Source of the DNA: Cryptosporangium arvum DSM 44712
GTDB taxonomy: Bacteria > Actinomycetota > Actinomycetes > Mycobacteriales > Cryptosporangiaceae
Length of the DNA stretch: 64,000 bases
Assembly: GCF_000585375.1 (NCBI RefSeq)
Contig: NZ_KK073874.1
Span: forward strand, 8,839,913-8,903,912
Reading direction: 5' to 3'
Part shown: in pieces, positions 50,551-59,278 of the stretch
Layout of the letters: the number at the start of each line of letters is the position of its first letter
Numbering within the stretch: the first letter of the stretch is position 1
Program-made: the position numbers and the translations under genes
The notes under the pieces: generated by a model
What the model was told of the DNA's origin: nothing
The model's input: the letters and a program-made list of their open reading frames with translations, nothing else
The model's database searches: none

Positions 50551-51390
50551 GTGGCGCTCTACCCGATCGGCGAACTCTCCCGACGTACCGGCCTGACCGT
50601 CAAGGCGATCCGCTTCTACGCCGACCGGGGCATCGTCCCGGCGACGCGGCGCAACGCCACCGGCCACCGGTTGTACGACGAGGACGCGGCCGCACGGCTC
50701 GACCTGGTCCGGAGCCTGCGTGACCTCGGGATCGACCTGCCCACGATCCGGCGCGTGCTGGATCGGGAGGTCACCGTCGCCGACGTGGCCGCGGCTCACG
50801 CCGAGGCACTGGACGCCACGATCCGGGCGCTGCGGTTCCGCCGCGCCGCGCTTGCCGTCATCGCGGAGAGGTCCGAACTCGTGCACCAGCTGGCCGGTCA
50901 CACCGAAGCAGAACGACGTCGACTCGTCGAGGAGTTCCTCCAGGCGACGTTCGACGGGCTCGACGATTTCGCCGGCGTCCGCCGGTCGCTCACGCCGTCG
51001 CTGCCCGACGACCCGACACCCGAGCAGATCGACGCCTGGGTCGAGCTGGTGACGCTGGCCCAGGATCCCGACTTCCGGGCGTACCTGCGCTCGCTGGCCG
51101 AGCAGCACGCGGCCGATCGGGAGCCGGGCTCCGTTCCGCGCCCGGACGCGGTGGCCGTGGCCCGCTCGATCACCCCGCCGGACGCCGACCGGATCGCCAC
51201 GGCCTACGCCGACGTGCTCGGCGAGCCGGACACCCCGGAGCTGCGTCACCGTCTGCTGGCCCGGTTGGAGCTGGCCGACGACCCGCGCCGCTACCGGTAC
51301 GAGCGCCTGCTCGCGGTCGTCAACGGTTGGGCCCGGGAAGAGTCGGACGAGGCGACGATCCGCCGCTGCATCGAGACAATGCGCGGATGA
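50551..51390 (+). CDS. MerR-family regulator
   Basis: 279 residues. N-terminal MerR winged helix (PIGELSRRTGLTVKAIRFYADRGIVP), dimerisation helix, and a longer C-terminal helical region (about 115-275), similar to regulators whose effector is unknown. It starts ten bases after the TMEM175-like gene and its stop overlaps the DinB gene start (ATGA). Confidence 0.92.
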   Translation: MALYPIGELSRRTGLTVKAIRFYADRGIVPATRRNATGHRLYDEDAAARLDLVRSLRDLGIDLPTIRRVLDREVTVADVAAAHAEALDATIRALRFRRAALAVIAERSELVHQLAGHTEAERRRLVEEFLQATFDGLDDFAGVRRSLTPSLPDDPTPEQIDAWVELVTLAQDPDFRAYLRSLAEQHAADREPGSVPRPDAVAVARSITPPDADRIATAYADVLGEPDTPELRHRLLARLELADDPRRYRYERLLAVVNGWAREESDEATIRRCIETMRG

Positions 51391-51890
51391 CGTTCTTCGA
51401 AGCGACCGATCCCGCCGCCGATCGCCGGGAAGTCTTCGTCCGCTACCTCGACTACTTCCGGGAGAGCGCGCTGAGCAAAGCGGGTTCGCTGTCCGAGGAC
51501 GCGCTCCGCTCCAGCCCGCTGCCCTCCGGCTGGACCCCGATCGAGCTGCTGCAGCACCTGCGCTACGTCGAGCTGCGGTGGATCGAGTGGGGGTTCGAAG
51601 GACGCGCGGTGCCCGAGCCGTGGGGTGACCGTCGCGACGACCGCTGGTACGTGGCTCCCGACCGGTCCTTCGACGACGTCGCCGCGGCGCTCCGGCAGCA
51701 GGGTGCACACACCCGGGCCTTCGTGGAGGCGCACGACCTCGACGAGATCGGTGCACCCGGGCCGCGCTGGGACGGCGCGGCCCCGGCGTCGCTCGAGCGG
51801 GTGCTGTTCCACCTGCTCCAGGAGTACGCCCGGCACGTCGGTCACCTGGACGTGGTCGTCGAGCTGTCCGGCGGCTCGATCGGTGAGTAA
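51387..51890 (+). CDS. DinB-family (DUF664) protein
   Basis: 167 residues, a four-helix metal-binding bundle. The ligand-type histidines are in LLQHLRYVELRW and LLQEYARHVGHLD, which matches DUF664/DinB proteins; some relatives are thiol-dependent transferases using mycothiol or bacillithiol. It is translationally coupled to the MerR regulator, which likely controls it or senses its substrate. Confidence 0.92.
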   Translation: MTFFEATDPAADRREVFVRYLDYFRESALSKAGSLSEDALRSSPLPSGWTPIELLQHLRYVELRWIEWGFEGRAVPEPWGDRRDDRWYVAPDRSFDDVAAALRQQGAHTRAFVEAHDLDEIGAPGPRWDGAAPASLERVLFHLLQEYARHVGHLDVVVELSGGSIGE

Positions 51891-51900
51891 CTTGTCGGGC

Positions 51901-52233
51901 ATGTCGGATGACGTCGTGGACGCCTTGCAGCAGTTCGTCGCCCGGATCGACGCCTTCGACCCCGGCGCGCCGGTCCGGACCGAGCTGGACCTCGGCGGGC
52001 GGCGGCTGACGCTGCGCGAACCGGTCGTGCGGGCCCTCGTCGAGGCGCTGCACGCGTACCGCGATCCCCGCGACAATGGACAGTGCGACCACTGTGGCAG
52101 CCACCGGATGGACGCGAACTTCCGGTGCGCGGACTGCGGCCGGCTCTCCGGGCTGTTCGGCGAGCTGATCACGCAGCGGGCCGCGGACCACATCGACCCA
52201 CCCGAACTGGAGACTTCATGGACGTCATCCTGA
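51901..52233 (+). CDS. Small zinc-ribbon protein
   Basis: 110 residues. Helical acidic N-terminal part, then a zinc ribbon: CDHCGSHRMDANFRCADC, a C-x2-C...C-x2-C pattern with a His between. No family recognised. Start ATG 51901 lies ten bases after the DinB stop and its end overlaps the hydrolase gene by 16 bases, so the genes form one transcript. Confidence 0.72.
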   Translation: MSDDVVDALQQFVARIDAFDPGAPVRTELDLGGRRLTLREPVVRALVEALHAYRDPRDNGQCDHCGSHRMDANFRCADCGRLSGLFGELITQRAADHIDPPELETSWTSS

Positions 52234-52910
52234 TTCCCGGACTCTGGCTGGACGGGTCGTCCTGGAACGCCGTGGTCCCGGGCCTGGAAGCGGCCGGGCA
52301 CCGCGCGCACCCGCTCACGCTGCCGGGCCTGGAGTCCCCCGACGCCGATCGCGCTTCGGTCTCCCTGCGTGACCACGTCGACGCCGTCGTCGCCCGGATC
52401 GACGAGCTCGACGGCCCGGTGGTGCTGGTGGCCCACTCGGCCGGCGGTGCGGTCGCGCACGCCGCCGTCGACGCCCGGCCGCACCGCGTCGCGCGGGTCG
52501 TCTACACCGCGAGCGAACCGGTCGCCGACGGAGAGTGCGTCAACGACGAGCTGCCGTCCGCGGACGGCGAGATCCCGATGCCGGACTGGTCGTTCTGGGA
52601 CGCCGATATGCTCGTCGACCTGGACGAGGACCTGCGCCGGACCATCCTCGACCAGGCCGTGCCCTCACCGGCGCGTGCCGCCACCGACCCCCAGACGCTC
52701 TCCGACGAACGCCGCTACGACGTGCCGGTCACGATCGTGACCTGCGACTACACGGAGGCGATGATGCGCGGGTGGATAGCGGAGGGCTATCCGAGCGCGG
52801 CCGAGGTGGGCCGGATCAGGAGCGTGGAGTTCGTCGCGCTGCCGACCGGCCACTGGCCCCAGTTCTCCCGCCCGACCGACCTGGCCCGAGTGATAAACGA
52901 AGCGATCTAG
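52218..52910 (+). CDS. Alpha/beta hydrolase (salicylate-esterase/EstC-like)
   Basis: 230 residues. The N-terminus VILIPGLWLDGSSWNAV and nucleophile Ser in LVAHSAGGAV are typical of small esterases of this group; a catalytic His lies in PTGHWPQFS. ATG 52218 overlaps the zinc-ribbon gene end. Substrate unknown. Confidence 0.92.
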   Translation: MDVILIPGLWLDGSSWNAVVPGLEAAGHRAHPLTLPGLESPDADRASVSLRDHVDAVVARIDELDGPVVLVAHSAGGAVAHAAVDARPHRVARVVYTASEPVADGECVNDELPSADGEIPMPDWSFWDADMLVDLDEDLRRTILDQAVPSPARAATDPQTLSDERRYDVPVTIVTCDYTEAMMRGWIAEGYPSAAEVGRIRSVEFVALPTGHWPQFSRPTDLARVINEAI

Positions 52911-53203
52911 TCGGCGTCCCACAGGGGAAGCTGGTGCGGGCCGGTGCGGCCCACCGTGCTGTGTTGGCCGCTCTGCAGGCAGCGGGCGCAGGTGACCGCG
53001 TCGTCCGTCGGTACCAGTGCGTCGAGTTCGAAGCCGGCCATGCCCACCCGGCAGGCCGGGGCGGGCACGCGGATCTCGGCCAGCCAGCGTTCGGGGTGCA
53101 CGGCGTGCACCACCGACGATCCGCGCACCCGTCCGTTGCGGCCGACGAACTTCTCCACCACCTGCGCGGCGACGCTCGCGAACGCCTCGACCACGCTAGT
53201 CAT
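52907..53203 (-). CDS. Hypothetical protein with Cys pair, coupled to EamA transporter
   Basis: 98 residues. The C-terminal part has VTCARCLQ, a C-x2-C pair, and another Cys in ACRVGMAG. The N-terminal half is helical. No signal peptide. Its start overlaps the stop of the EamA gene (ATGA) and its end overlaps the convergent hydrolase gene by four bases. Similar short actinobacterial proteins are of unknown function. Confidence 0.68.
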   Translation of the reverse strand: MTSVVEAFASVAAQVVEKFVGRNGRVRGSSVVHAVHPERWLAEIRVPAPACRVGMAGFELDALVPTDDAVTCARCLQSGQHSTVGRTGPHQLPLWDAD

Positions 53204-54168
53204 GCTGTCGGTGTACCACCCACCACCGACAATTCACGCCCCGCGGCCGGTTCGGCGTCGCCCTTGTTCTCGGTGGCCTTGACCAGAGCGACGCCGGCGA
53301 GGACGACCAGACCGCCGATCAGCTGCATGACGCCCGGGATCTGGCCGACCGACAACGCGGCGAACAGCACGGCGAACAGCACTTCGGTGAGCCCGACGAA
53401 CGACGCCACGGTGGCGCCGAGCAGCCGGGCCGCGATGACCCCGGTGGAGTAGGCGATCGCGGCAGCCACGACCGACAGGCCGATCACCGGTACCAACCAG
53501 CTGACCTGCTGCCCGAACAACTCCACGTCCACGGAGGCGGTGCCCATCGGCAGGACGCCGACCAGAGCGGCCACGCCGAGCACGAGCGCACCGACGACCA
53601 TGCCGCCCCAGGCGACGACGAGCGGCGGTACCGCGTCGTCCTGCCGGGCGGAGACCACGAAGTACACGGCCAGCCCGGCGCCGGCGAGGAGCCCCCACAT
53701 CAGGCCGATCGGGTCCAGGCCACCCGACGGGTCGAGCACGAGCACCAGGCCGACCACCGCGGCGACCATGCCGACGACCGTCAGCCGGCCGGGGCGCCGC
53801 CGGTGCCGGGCCCACATCCAGAGCACGACGAGGACGATGCCCATGTACTCGAGCAGCAGAGCGACGCCGACGTCCAGGTGTTGCACCGCGTTGAAGAAGA
53901 ACAGCTGACAACCGGCGACCGCGATCGCGCCGTAGAACGCGATCAGCCCGGCGCTCGACCACAGCGCCCGCCAGCGACCGCGGAGGAGCACGAGTGCCGG
54001 GCCGGTGAGGATCAGGGCCGCGAGCGCGATGCGGGTCGTGACCACCGCGCCCGACGTCCAGCCGGTCGACATCAGCGAATCGCCGAAACTGCCGGCGGTG
54101 CCGAACGAGAGAGCGGAGACCAGGGCGATGCCCAGGCCCGAGTAAGAGGCAATCCTCGTTACACTCAT
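53200..54168 (-). CDS. EamA/DMT-family transporter
   Basis: 322 residues with ten predicted membrane helices arranged as two EamA repeats; LVEYMGIVLVVLWMW-like and VASFVGLTEVLFAVLFA segments mark the second half of each. These carriers export metabolites or amino acids. The start was set at ATG 54168 (MSVTRIASYSG) because a longer reading adds a Ser/Val tail without a helix. Divergent from a CGNR regulator 38 bases away. Confidence 0.9.
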   Translation of the reverse strand: MSVTRIASYSGLGIALVSALSFGTAGSFGDSLMSTGWTSGAVVTTRIALAALILTGPALVLLRGRWRALWSSAGLIAFYGAIAVAGCQLFFFNAVQHLDVGVALLLEYMGIVLVVLWMWARHRRRPGRLTVVGMVAAVVGLVLVLDPSGGLDPIGLMWGLLAGAGLAVYFVVSARQDDAVPPLVVAWGGMVVGALVLGVAALVGVLPMGTASVDVELFGQQVSWLVPVIGLSVVAAAIAYSTGVIAARLLGATVASFVGLTEVLFAVLFAALSVGQIPGVMQLIGGLVVLAGVALVKATENKGDAEPAAGRELSVVGGTPTA

Positions 54169-54206
54169 GACACTGACGGTAGAGCTCACTCGCGTAAGGA
54201 GTCAAG

Positions 54207-54776
54207 GTGCTTTTTGCTCATGACACCGAGGCTTCGTTGATGGCGGCCGCCGAACTGGTCAATACCGCCCACGAAAGCCCCGACGCCCTGGTCGACGTCA
54301 CCGAGTTCGCCACTCGCTGGGGCTACACCGGCCGGGTCACCGGCGACCAGGAGGAACTCGACGCCGTGCGGGCGATCCGGCCGCGCCTGGAGGGCCTCTG
54401 GCACGCCGACCGCGACCGGATCGTCACCGAGACGAACGCGATCCTCCGGGAAACCGCCGCGTTGCCGCAGCTGGTGGCCCACGACGGATGGGACTACCAC
54501 CTGCACGCGGTGTCACCGGAGGCCGATCTCGCGATCCGCATCCAGGTCGAGACCGCGATGGCGCTCGTCGACGTCGTCCGCATGGACGAGCTCGGCCGCA
54601 TGCGGGTGTGCGCGGCCGACGACTGCGAGGACGTGCTCGTCGACCTGTCGAAGAACCGGTCGCGGCGGTTCTGCAGCAACACCTGCAGCAACCGGACGAA
54701 CGTCGCGGCCTACCGGGCTCGGGCTAACGCAACTCGTCGAGAAGACGCTCCAGTGGAACGTCCGGAACGTCCTTGA
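54207..54776 (+). CDS. CGNR zinc-finger / ABATE-domain protein
   Basis: 189 residues. N-terminal ABATE-like helical domain, then the CGNR zinc finger with VCAADDCEDVLVDLSKNRSR and FCSNTCSNRTNVAAYRAR (C-x4-C...C-x3-C and the SNR-type motif). These are probable transcription regulators with ligand domains. GTG 54207 with AAGGAG upstream. It probably controls the divergent EamA exporter. Its end overlaps the convergent dehydrogenase-like gene by 53 bases. Confidence 0.9.
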   Translation: MLFAHDTEASLMAAAELVNTAHESPDALVDVTEFATRWGYTGRVTGDQEELDAVRAIRPRLEGLWHADRDRIVTETNAILRETAALPQLVAHDGWDYHLHAVSPEADLAIRIQVETAMALVDVVRMDELGRMRVCAADDCEDVLVDLSKNRSRRFCSNTCSNRTNVAAYRARANATRREDAPVERPERP

Positions 54777-55536
54777 ACGCGTCCCACCGGGCGAACAGCG
54801 CGGCGGCCCCCTCGGCGACGCCCGGAGCGAGGCCGACCTCGGTCGCCGCGGCGGCGATCTCGCGCATCTCCGGGGCCCAACGCCAGGCTCGCTCACCGAC
54901 CCCGCCGAGCGACGCCGGCTCGGCCAGCGGGGTGTCGGGCAGCTTCGCTCCGGCCAACGCTTCCAACTCGTCACGCACGCCGTGGGCGTCCGCCAGCGCG
55001 TAGGACTGCGCCGCCAGCGCGAAGGTGATCTTGTTGTAGGCCGAGAACGCGAGCTTGAGCGCGGACGCCGACCCGACGTCGCCGCTCAGCACGCGGGCCT
55101 CGACGGCCGTCCGGTCGAACAGCGCGGCGATCGCTGCGGCGTCCGCACCGGACAGGTAGACGACGGTTCGGCCGGGGCCGCCCGGCGGTGGCCCGACGAT
55201 GCCCCCGTCGACGGTCGGAAGGGCCCGCGCGATCTCGCGGACCCGGGACGGCGCGATCGCGTTGGCGTCGACGTAGCGCCCGTCGAAGCCGGTAGCGGCG
55301 ACGGCGGACGCGACCGACGACGCGGTCGCGGGCGGGCACACGCTCAGGATCACCGGGCAGATCGACGCCAACTCGTCGAGCGTCGCCACCGGGAGGAGGC
55401 CGGCGGCCTCCGCGCGGCGGTGCGTGTTCGCTCCGCGGCCCGCCGTCACCCAGTGCACGGTGTGGCCGGCCGCGACGAGCTCGCGGCCGACGGCCGCGCC
55501 CATCGCACCGGGATGAAGAACTCCGATCGGCCCCAC
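54724..55536 (-). CDS. NAD(P)-binding 6-phosphogluconate-dehydrogenase-like protein (DUF1932)
   Basis: 270 residues. Rossmann opening IGVLHPGAMGAAVGRELVAAGH, then NAD-binding and DUF1932-type C-terminal helices (LKLAFSAYNKITFALAAQS). Related proteins are beta-hydroxyacid dehydrogenase-like reductases. Start GTG 55536. Substrate unknown. Confidence 0.9.
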   Translation of the reverse strand: MGPIGVLHPGAMGAAVGRELVAAGHTVHWVTAGRGANTHRRAEAAGLLPVATLDELASICPVILSVCPPATASSVASAVAATGFDGRYVDANAIAPSRVREIARALPTVDGGIVGPPPGGPGRTVVYLSGADAAAIAALFDRTAVEARVLSGDVGSASALKLAFSAYNKITFALAAQSYALADAHGVRDELEALAGAKLPDTPLAEPASLGGVGERAWRWAPEMREIAAAATEVGLAPGVAEGAAALFARWDAFKDVPDVPLERLLDELR

Positions 55537-55554
55537 GCCGGAGACCCTACGGGG

Positions 55555-56214
55555 TCAGCCGAGGCCGGCGCGGTGGGCGATGGCCACGAGGTCGGCCCGG
55601 CTGCGGGCGTCCAGCTTCGTGAGGATCCGGCTGACGTAGGTCCGCACGGTCTCCGGGCTCAGGTAGAGCGTGCGCGCGATCCGGGGGTTGTCGTCGCCGC
55701 GCGCGACCTCGCACAGCACCTCGAGCTCGCGCGCGGTCAGCCGGTCGAGCCGCTGGTCGGGGCGGGGCGCGGAGGTCGCGGCGTGGGCCATGAGCCGCCG
55801 GGCGACGTCGGGGGCCAGCACCGGCTCGCCTCGCGCGGCGGCACGCACCGACGCACGCAGCCGCTCCGGGGTGAGGTCCTTGAGCAGATAGCCGTCGGCA
55901 CCGACGCGGAGCGCCCCGGTGATCTCGGGGTCGCTGTCGAACGTCGTCAGCATCAGGATCGCGATGCCGGCGCAGACCGGGTCGGAACGGATCGCGCGGG
56001 TCGCGGCGAGGCCGTCGGTGCCCGGCATACGTAGGTCCATCAGCACGACGTCGGGCCGTTCGGTCCGTACCAGCGCGACCGCGGCGGCGCCATCCCCGGC
56101 CTCGCCGACGACCTCGATCGGGTCGCCGGGATCGCCGGTGAGCAGCGCGGCGATCCCGGCCCGGATGAGCGGCTGGTCGTCGGCCAGCACGACGCGGACG
56201 GTGTGCTCAGGCAC
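55555..56214 (-). CDS. NarL-family response regulator
   Basis: 219 residues. Receiver domain with acidic pair VVLADDQPLIRAG, phospho-acceptor Asp in VVLMDLRMPGTD, switch Lys in YLLKDLTPE. LuxR helix-turn-helix: LTARELEVLCEVARGDDNPRI and ETVRTYVSRILTKL. Start GTG 56214 overlaps the kinase end by eight bases; the two form a complete two-component system. Confidence 0.95.
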   Translation of the reverse strand: MPEHTVRVVLADDQPLIRAGIAALLTGDPGDPIEVVGEAGDGAAAVALVRTERPDVVLMDLRMPGTDGLAATRAIRSDPVCAGIAILMLTTFDSDPEITGALRVGADGYLLKDLTPERLRASVRAAARGEPVLAPDVARRLMAHAATSAPRPDQRLDRLTARELEVLCEVARGDDNPRIARTLYLSPETVRTYVSRILTKLDARSRADLVAIAHRAGLG

Positions 56215-57262
56215 GCACGCCCCCGGCCGGGAACTCCGCGCTGACCTGCCAGCCGGTGGCAGACCGGCCGGCCTCCAACCGTCCGCCGACCGCGGCGACC
56301 CGCTCGCGCAGCCCGTTCAACCCCGAGCCGCTCGGAGCGTCGGCACCGTCGCCGTCGTCACGCACCCGGACCGTCAGACCGGTCTCCGGTTGCCGCACGT
56401 CGATGCTTATCGTTGCGCCGTTGGAGTGGCGCATCGCGTTGGTGACCGCTTCCTGCACGACCCGGTAGACCACCGACGCGAGCTCGGGTGGTTGGACCGG
56501 GGTGGCGTCGAGCCGCACCTCGAACCCGGCCGTCCGGGCCGCCACCACCAGCGGCTCCAGATCGGCGGACGCGTCGGAGCGGAGGTCGCGGACGGTGGAG
56601 CGCAGCTCGGCGAGGGCCCGGGTGACCGCGTCGCCGACGTGGCCGAGCGCGGCGTCCGCCGCGGCGGGTTCCCGGCGGAGCTCCTGACGCGCCACGTTCG
56701 CGTGCACCGCGGCCACCGTGAGCGTGTGACCGAGCGCGTCGTGCAGGTCGCGCGAGAGCGCCTGCTTGTGCTCGGCCAGGCGCCGACCGGCCTCCAGCTC
56801 GATCTGCCGTCCGGTCAGCGCGTCGATCCGGCGACGTGCCCGTACCAACTCGCCGAGCACGATCGCCGCGGCCATCAGCGCCGCGTGGCCGATCGCGTCG
56901 TACAGCACGACGAAACGGAAGTCCTGCCCCTCGGCCAGCCGGAAGACGGCCGACACGACCAGCGCGATCGCGGCGGCCGCGACCGCCGACGCCCGGTGTC
57001 CGGCCTCGGCCGCCGAGTAGAGCGCCGCCGCCAGCGGCACCGCGACGCCGATCGCGGGGAACCCGGCCGCGTAGTACGCGAACATGCCGAGCACGGTCAG
57101 CACGAGCACGGTCCGGGCGTATCGGCGCCGCCAGATCATCAGCGCGCCGAGCCCCGCCGCCCACACGTACGCGACGCCGCTCTCGCTCCCGCCGTGCCCG
57201 GCGGAGACCACGATCGCCAGCACCACGGCGACGCCGACGCCGACGGCCAGGTTCAGCCCCAT
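56207..57262 (-). CDS. Membrane histidine kinase (HisKA_3)
   Basis: 351 residues. Five or six predicted membrane helices (about 1-150) with no extracellular domain, then HisKA_3 (phospho-accepting His in LSRDLHDALGHTLTV) and ATPase with N-box QEAVTNAMRH, G1 VRDDGDGAD and GLNGLRERVAAVGG. All catalytic boxes intact, unlike the kinase at 29756. Start ATG 57262; GTG 57265 is possible. Membrane-sensing type; signal unknown. Confidence 0.94.
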   Translation of the reverse strand: MGLNLAVGVGVAVVLAIVVSAGHGGSESGVAYVWAAGLGALMIWRRRYARTVLVLTVLGMFAYYAAGFPAIGVAVPLAAALYSAAEAGHRASAVAAAAIALVVSAVFRLAEGQDFRFVVLYDAIGHAALMAAAIVLGELVRARRRIDALTGRQIELEAGRRLAEHKQALSRDLHDALGHTLTVAAVHANVARQELRREPAAADAALGHVGDAVTRALAELRSTVRDLRSDASADLEPLVVAARTAGFEVRLDATPVQPPELASVVYRVVQEAVTNAMRHSNGATISIDVRQPETGLTVRVRDDGDGADAPSGSGLNGLRERVAAVGGRLEAGRSATGWQVSAEFPAGGVRA

Positions 57263-57400
57263 CACCCGATGCTAGAAGCCGCGGCGGCCGCCCGGGTACG
57301 CCGAAAAGCGACAGCTCCCACCTGGGGTATCCGCCGACTCCTCGCCGCCCGGCGCGGTGGCTGAGAGATACTCGACCGGTCGATCACCCGAGGAGGCACC

Positions 57401-57793
57401 GTGGAAGCGTTCCGCAAGGCAGCCGAGGCCGGGGACGCCAAGGCGGTCGAAGCGCTCCTCGCCGACGACGTGGTGTTCCACAGCCCGGTCGCGTTCAAGC
57501 CGTACGCCGGCAAGCCGCTCACCGCCGCGATCCTGCGTGCCGTGCTCCGTGTCTTCGAGGACTTCCGCTACGTCCGCGAGATGTCCAGTGCGGACGGTCG
57601 CGACCACTCGCTGGTCTTCCGGGCCACCGTGCAGGGCAAAGAGATCGAAGGCTGCGACTTCCTGCACCTCGACGACGAGGGCCTGATCGACGACTTCACG
57701 GTCATGGTGCGCCCGCTGTCCGCCGCCCAGGCCCTGGCCGAGGCCATGGCGGACCAGTTCCCGCGCATCCAGCAGGAGGTCACCGGCGGGTGA
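57401..57793 (+). CDS. SnoaL/NTF2-like protein
   Basis: 130 residues, one NTF2-like cone-fold domain (AFRKAAEAGDAKAVEALLADDVVFHSP and DFLHLDDEGLIDDFTVMVRP). Such proteins are small enzymes or ligand-binding units; the active site cannot be inferred. GTG 57401 follows AGGAGG at 57391-57396. Divergent from the kinase. Confidence 0.88.
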   Translation: MEAFRKAAEAGDAKAVEALLADDVVFHSPVAFKPYAGKPLTAAILRAVLRVFEDFRYVREMSSADGRDHSLVFRATVQGKEIEGCDFLHLDDEGLIDDFTVMVRPLSAAQALAEAMADQFPRIQQEVTGG

Positions 57794-57895
57794 CGCCCCG
57801 GGTCGGCGCGATGCACCTGGCCGCCGCGCGCGGCGACGCTGACCTTCACCGACGAGCAGCGGAAACGGCTTGAGCGGCCCTGACAGGATCGGGGG

Positions 57896-58435
57896 ATGTT
57901 CGCGACACCCCTCGGCGACGGCGCAGAACTGCGCCCGCTCGAACCCTGGCACTCCGACCAACTCCTGGCGAACGTCGACCGCGGCCGGGAGTCGATCGGC
58001 CGCTGGATCCGGCTCGCCGACGCGGTGACCGACCCGGCGTCGGCGAAGGCGTTCCTGCAGGACTACGCCGAGAAGGCCGCGGCGGACACCGGACGCATCT
58101 ACGGCATCTGGTTGCACGACGAGCTCGTCGGCGGGGTGCTCTTCCGGGTGATGGACGTGCCGCGCGGGTACGCCGAGGCCGGCTGCTGGCTCCAGCCGTC
58201 GGCCACCGGCCGGGGGCTCGTCACCCGCGCCGCCCGGACGATCATCGACTGGGCGATCGACGAGCGCGGGATCCACCGGGTGGAGTGGCAGGTGTCGTCG
58301 GGCAACGACGCCAGCATCGCGGTCGCGAAGCGACTGGGCATGCAGCGCGACGGCGTTCTGCGTGAGCACTACCTGTTCCACGGCCGGCGCGACGACATCG
58401 AGATCTGGTCGGTGCTAGCCCACGAGTGGCGCTAG
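57896..58435 (+). CDS. GNAT acetyltransferase (RimJ/RimL type)
   Basis: 179 residues. N-terminal LRPLEPWHSDQLL, acetyl-CoA motif QPSATGRGLVTRAARTI, and the NDASIAVAKRLGM helix. ATG 57896. Its end overlaps the convergent TetR gene by 21 bases. Substrate unknown. Confidence 0.93.
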   Translation: MFATPLGDGAELRPLEPWHSDQLLANVDRGRESIGRWIRLADAVTDPASAKAFLQDYAEKAAADTGRIYGIWLHDELVGGVLFRVMDVPRGYAEAGCWLQPSATGRGLVTRAARTIIDWAIDERGIHRVEWQVSSGNDASIAVAKRLGMQRDGVLREHYLFHGRRDDIEIWSVLAHEWR

Positions 58436-58999
58436 CCGCCCCACCGCGTGGGCCAGCACCGCGCGGGCCCGCTCGATCGGCAGCCGGTAGAGGGCCACGT
58501 CCACCCCCAGGCCCCGGGCGAGCACCCACAGCGCCTGCCCGTCCAACTCCGGATCCACGTCGGCCCCGGCGTCGCGGGCCAGGCCGACGACGCGCACGGC
58601 CAGCGCCAGCAGCTCGTCGTCGCCCTCGACGAGCACCGCGGCGAGCCGCTCGTTCTCCTGGGCCCGTGCCGCGAACGCGAGGTGCACCCGGATCGCGTCC
58701 CGGGTCTCGGCGTCGCCGCCGAGTAGCTCCTCCAGGACGGCGAGCAGCGCGGTGCGCGGATCGTCGTCCGAGATCCGGGCGTCGATCCGCGCACTCATCC
58801 GCACGTGAGCGTCCTCCAGCGCGTACAGCAGCAGGTCGTCCTTGGTCTTGAAGTAGTACTGCACCCGCCCCATGGAGACACCGGCCCGCGCGGCCACCGT
58901 CCGCAGCGAGACGGCCTCCATCCCGCCGCCCGCGATCAGGTCCCACGTGGCCCGGCTCAGCGTCCGGCGATTCTGCTCGTGGTCGGCGGTTCTCGGCAC
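58415..58999 (-). CDS. TetR-family regulator
   Basis: 194 residues. Helix-turn-helix VSLRTVAARAGVSMGRVQYYFKTK; ligand domain normal. Divergent from a 78-residue membrane protein with a palindrome at 59012-59029 between them, so that gene is the likely target along with autoregulation. Start GTG 58999. Confidence 0.93.
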   Translation of the reverse strand: MPRTADHEQNRRTLSRATWDLIAGGGMEAVSLRTVAARAGVSMGRVQYYFKTKDDLLLYALEDAHVRMSARIDARISDDDPRTALLAVLEELLGGDAETRDAIRVHLAFAARAQENERLAAVLVEGDDELLALAVRVVGLARDAGADVDPELDGQALWVLARGLGVDVALYRLPIERARAVLAHAVGRLAPLVG

Positions 59000-59011
59000 C
59001 GTCCCATAATA

Positions 59012-59029
59012 TCAATGCGACCGCATTGA
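59012..59029. promoter_or_regulatory. TetR operator before the 78-residue membrane protein
   Basis: TCAATGCG-AC-CGCATTGA: perfect 8-base arms around a 2-base centre. It lies between the TetR start (58999) and the ribosome site GGGGAGG (59031-59037), overlapping both promoters. Confidence 0.85.
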
Positions 59030-59041
59030 AGGGGAGGCCCC

Positions 59042-59278
59042 ATGGCCCGGAACAAGACCCTCGACGCCTGGCAAGGCTTCGCCGGCCTCGTCGGCTTCTC
59101 GCTCGGCGTCGTGCCGCTGGTCCGGTACGCGTTCGGTGGCCGCCGCGGTGGGCTGCTGCGCTTTGTCCTCGGCGACGACCCCGGCGCGGCGCTCTGGATC
59201 GTCCCGCTGGTGATCCTGGGAGTCGCGGCCGTCGTGATCACGCTGCTGGAGGTCGGGAAGTCTCACTCCGCCCGGTGA
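59042..59278 (+). CDS. Small membrane protein under TetR control
   Basis: 78 residues with two predicted membrane helices (about 12-30 and 50-69) joined by a basic/Gly loop (FGGRRGGLLRFVLGD). ATG 59042 with GGGGAGG five bases upstream. No family recognised. Because it is the only gene opposite the TetR regulator, it may be an exporter fragment or a membrane sensor. Overlaps the convergent esterase gene by 16 bases. Confidence 0.78.
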   Translation: MARNKTLDAWQGFAGLVGFSLGVVPLVRYAFGGRRGGLLRFVLGDDPGAALWIVPLVILGVAAVVITLLEVGKSHSAR

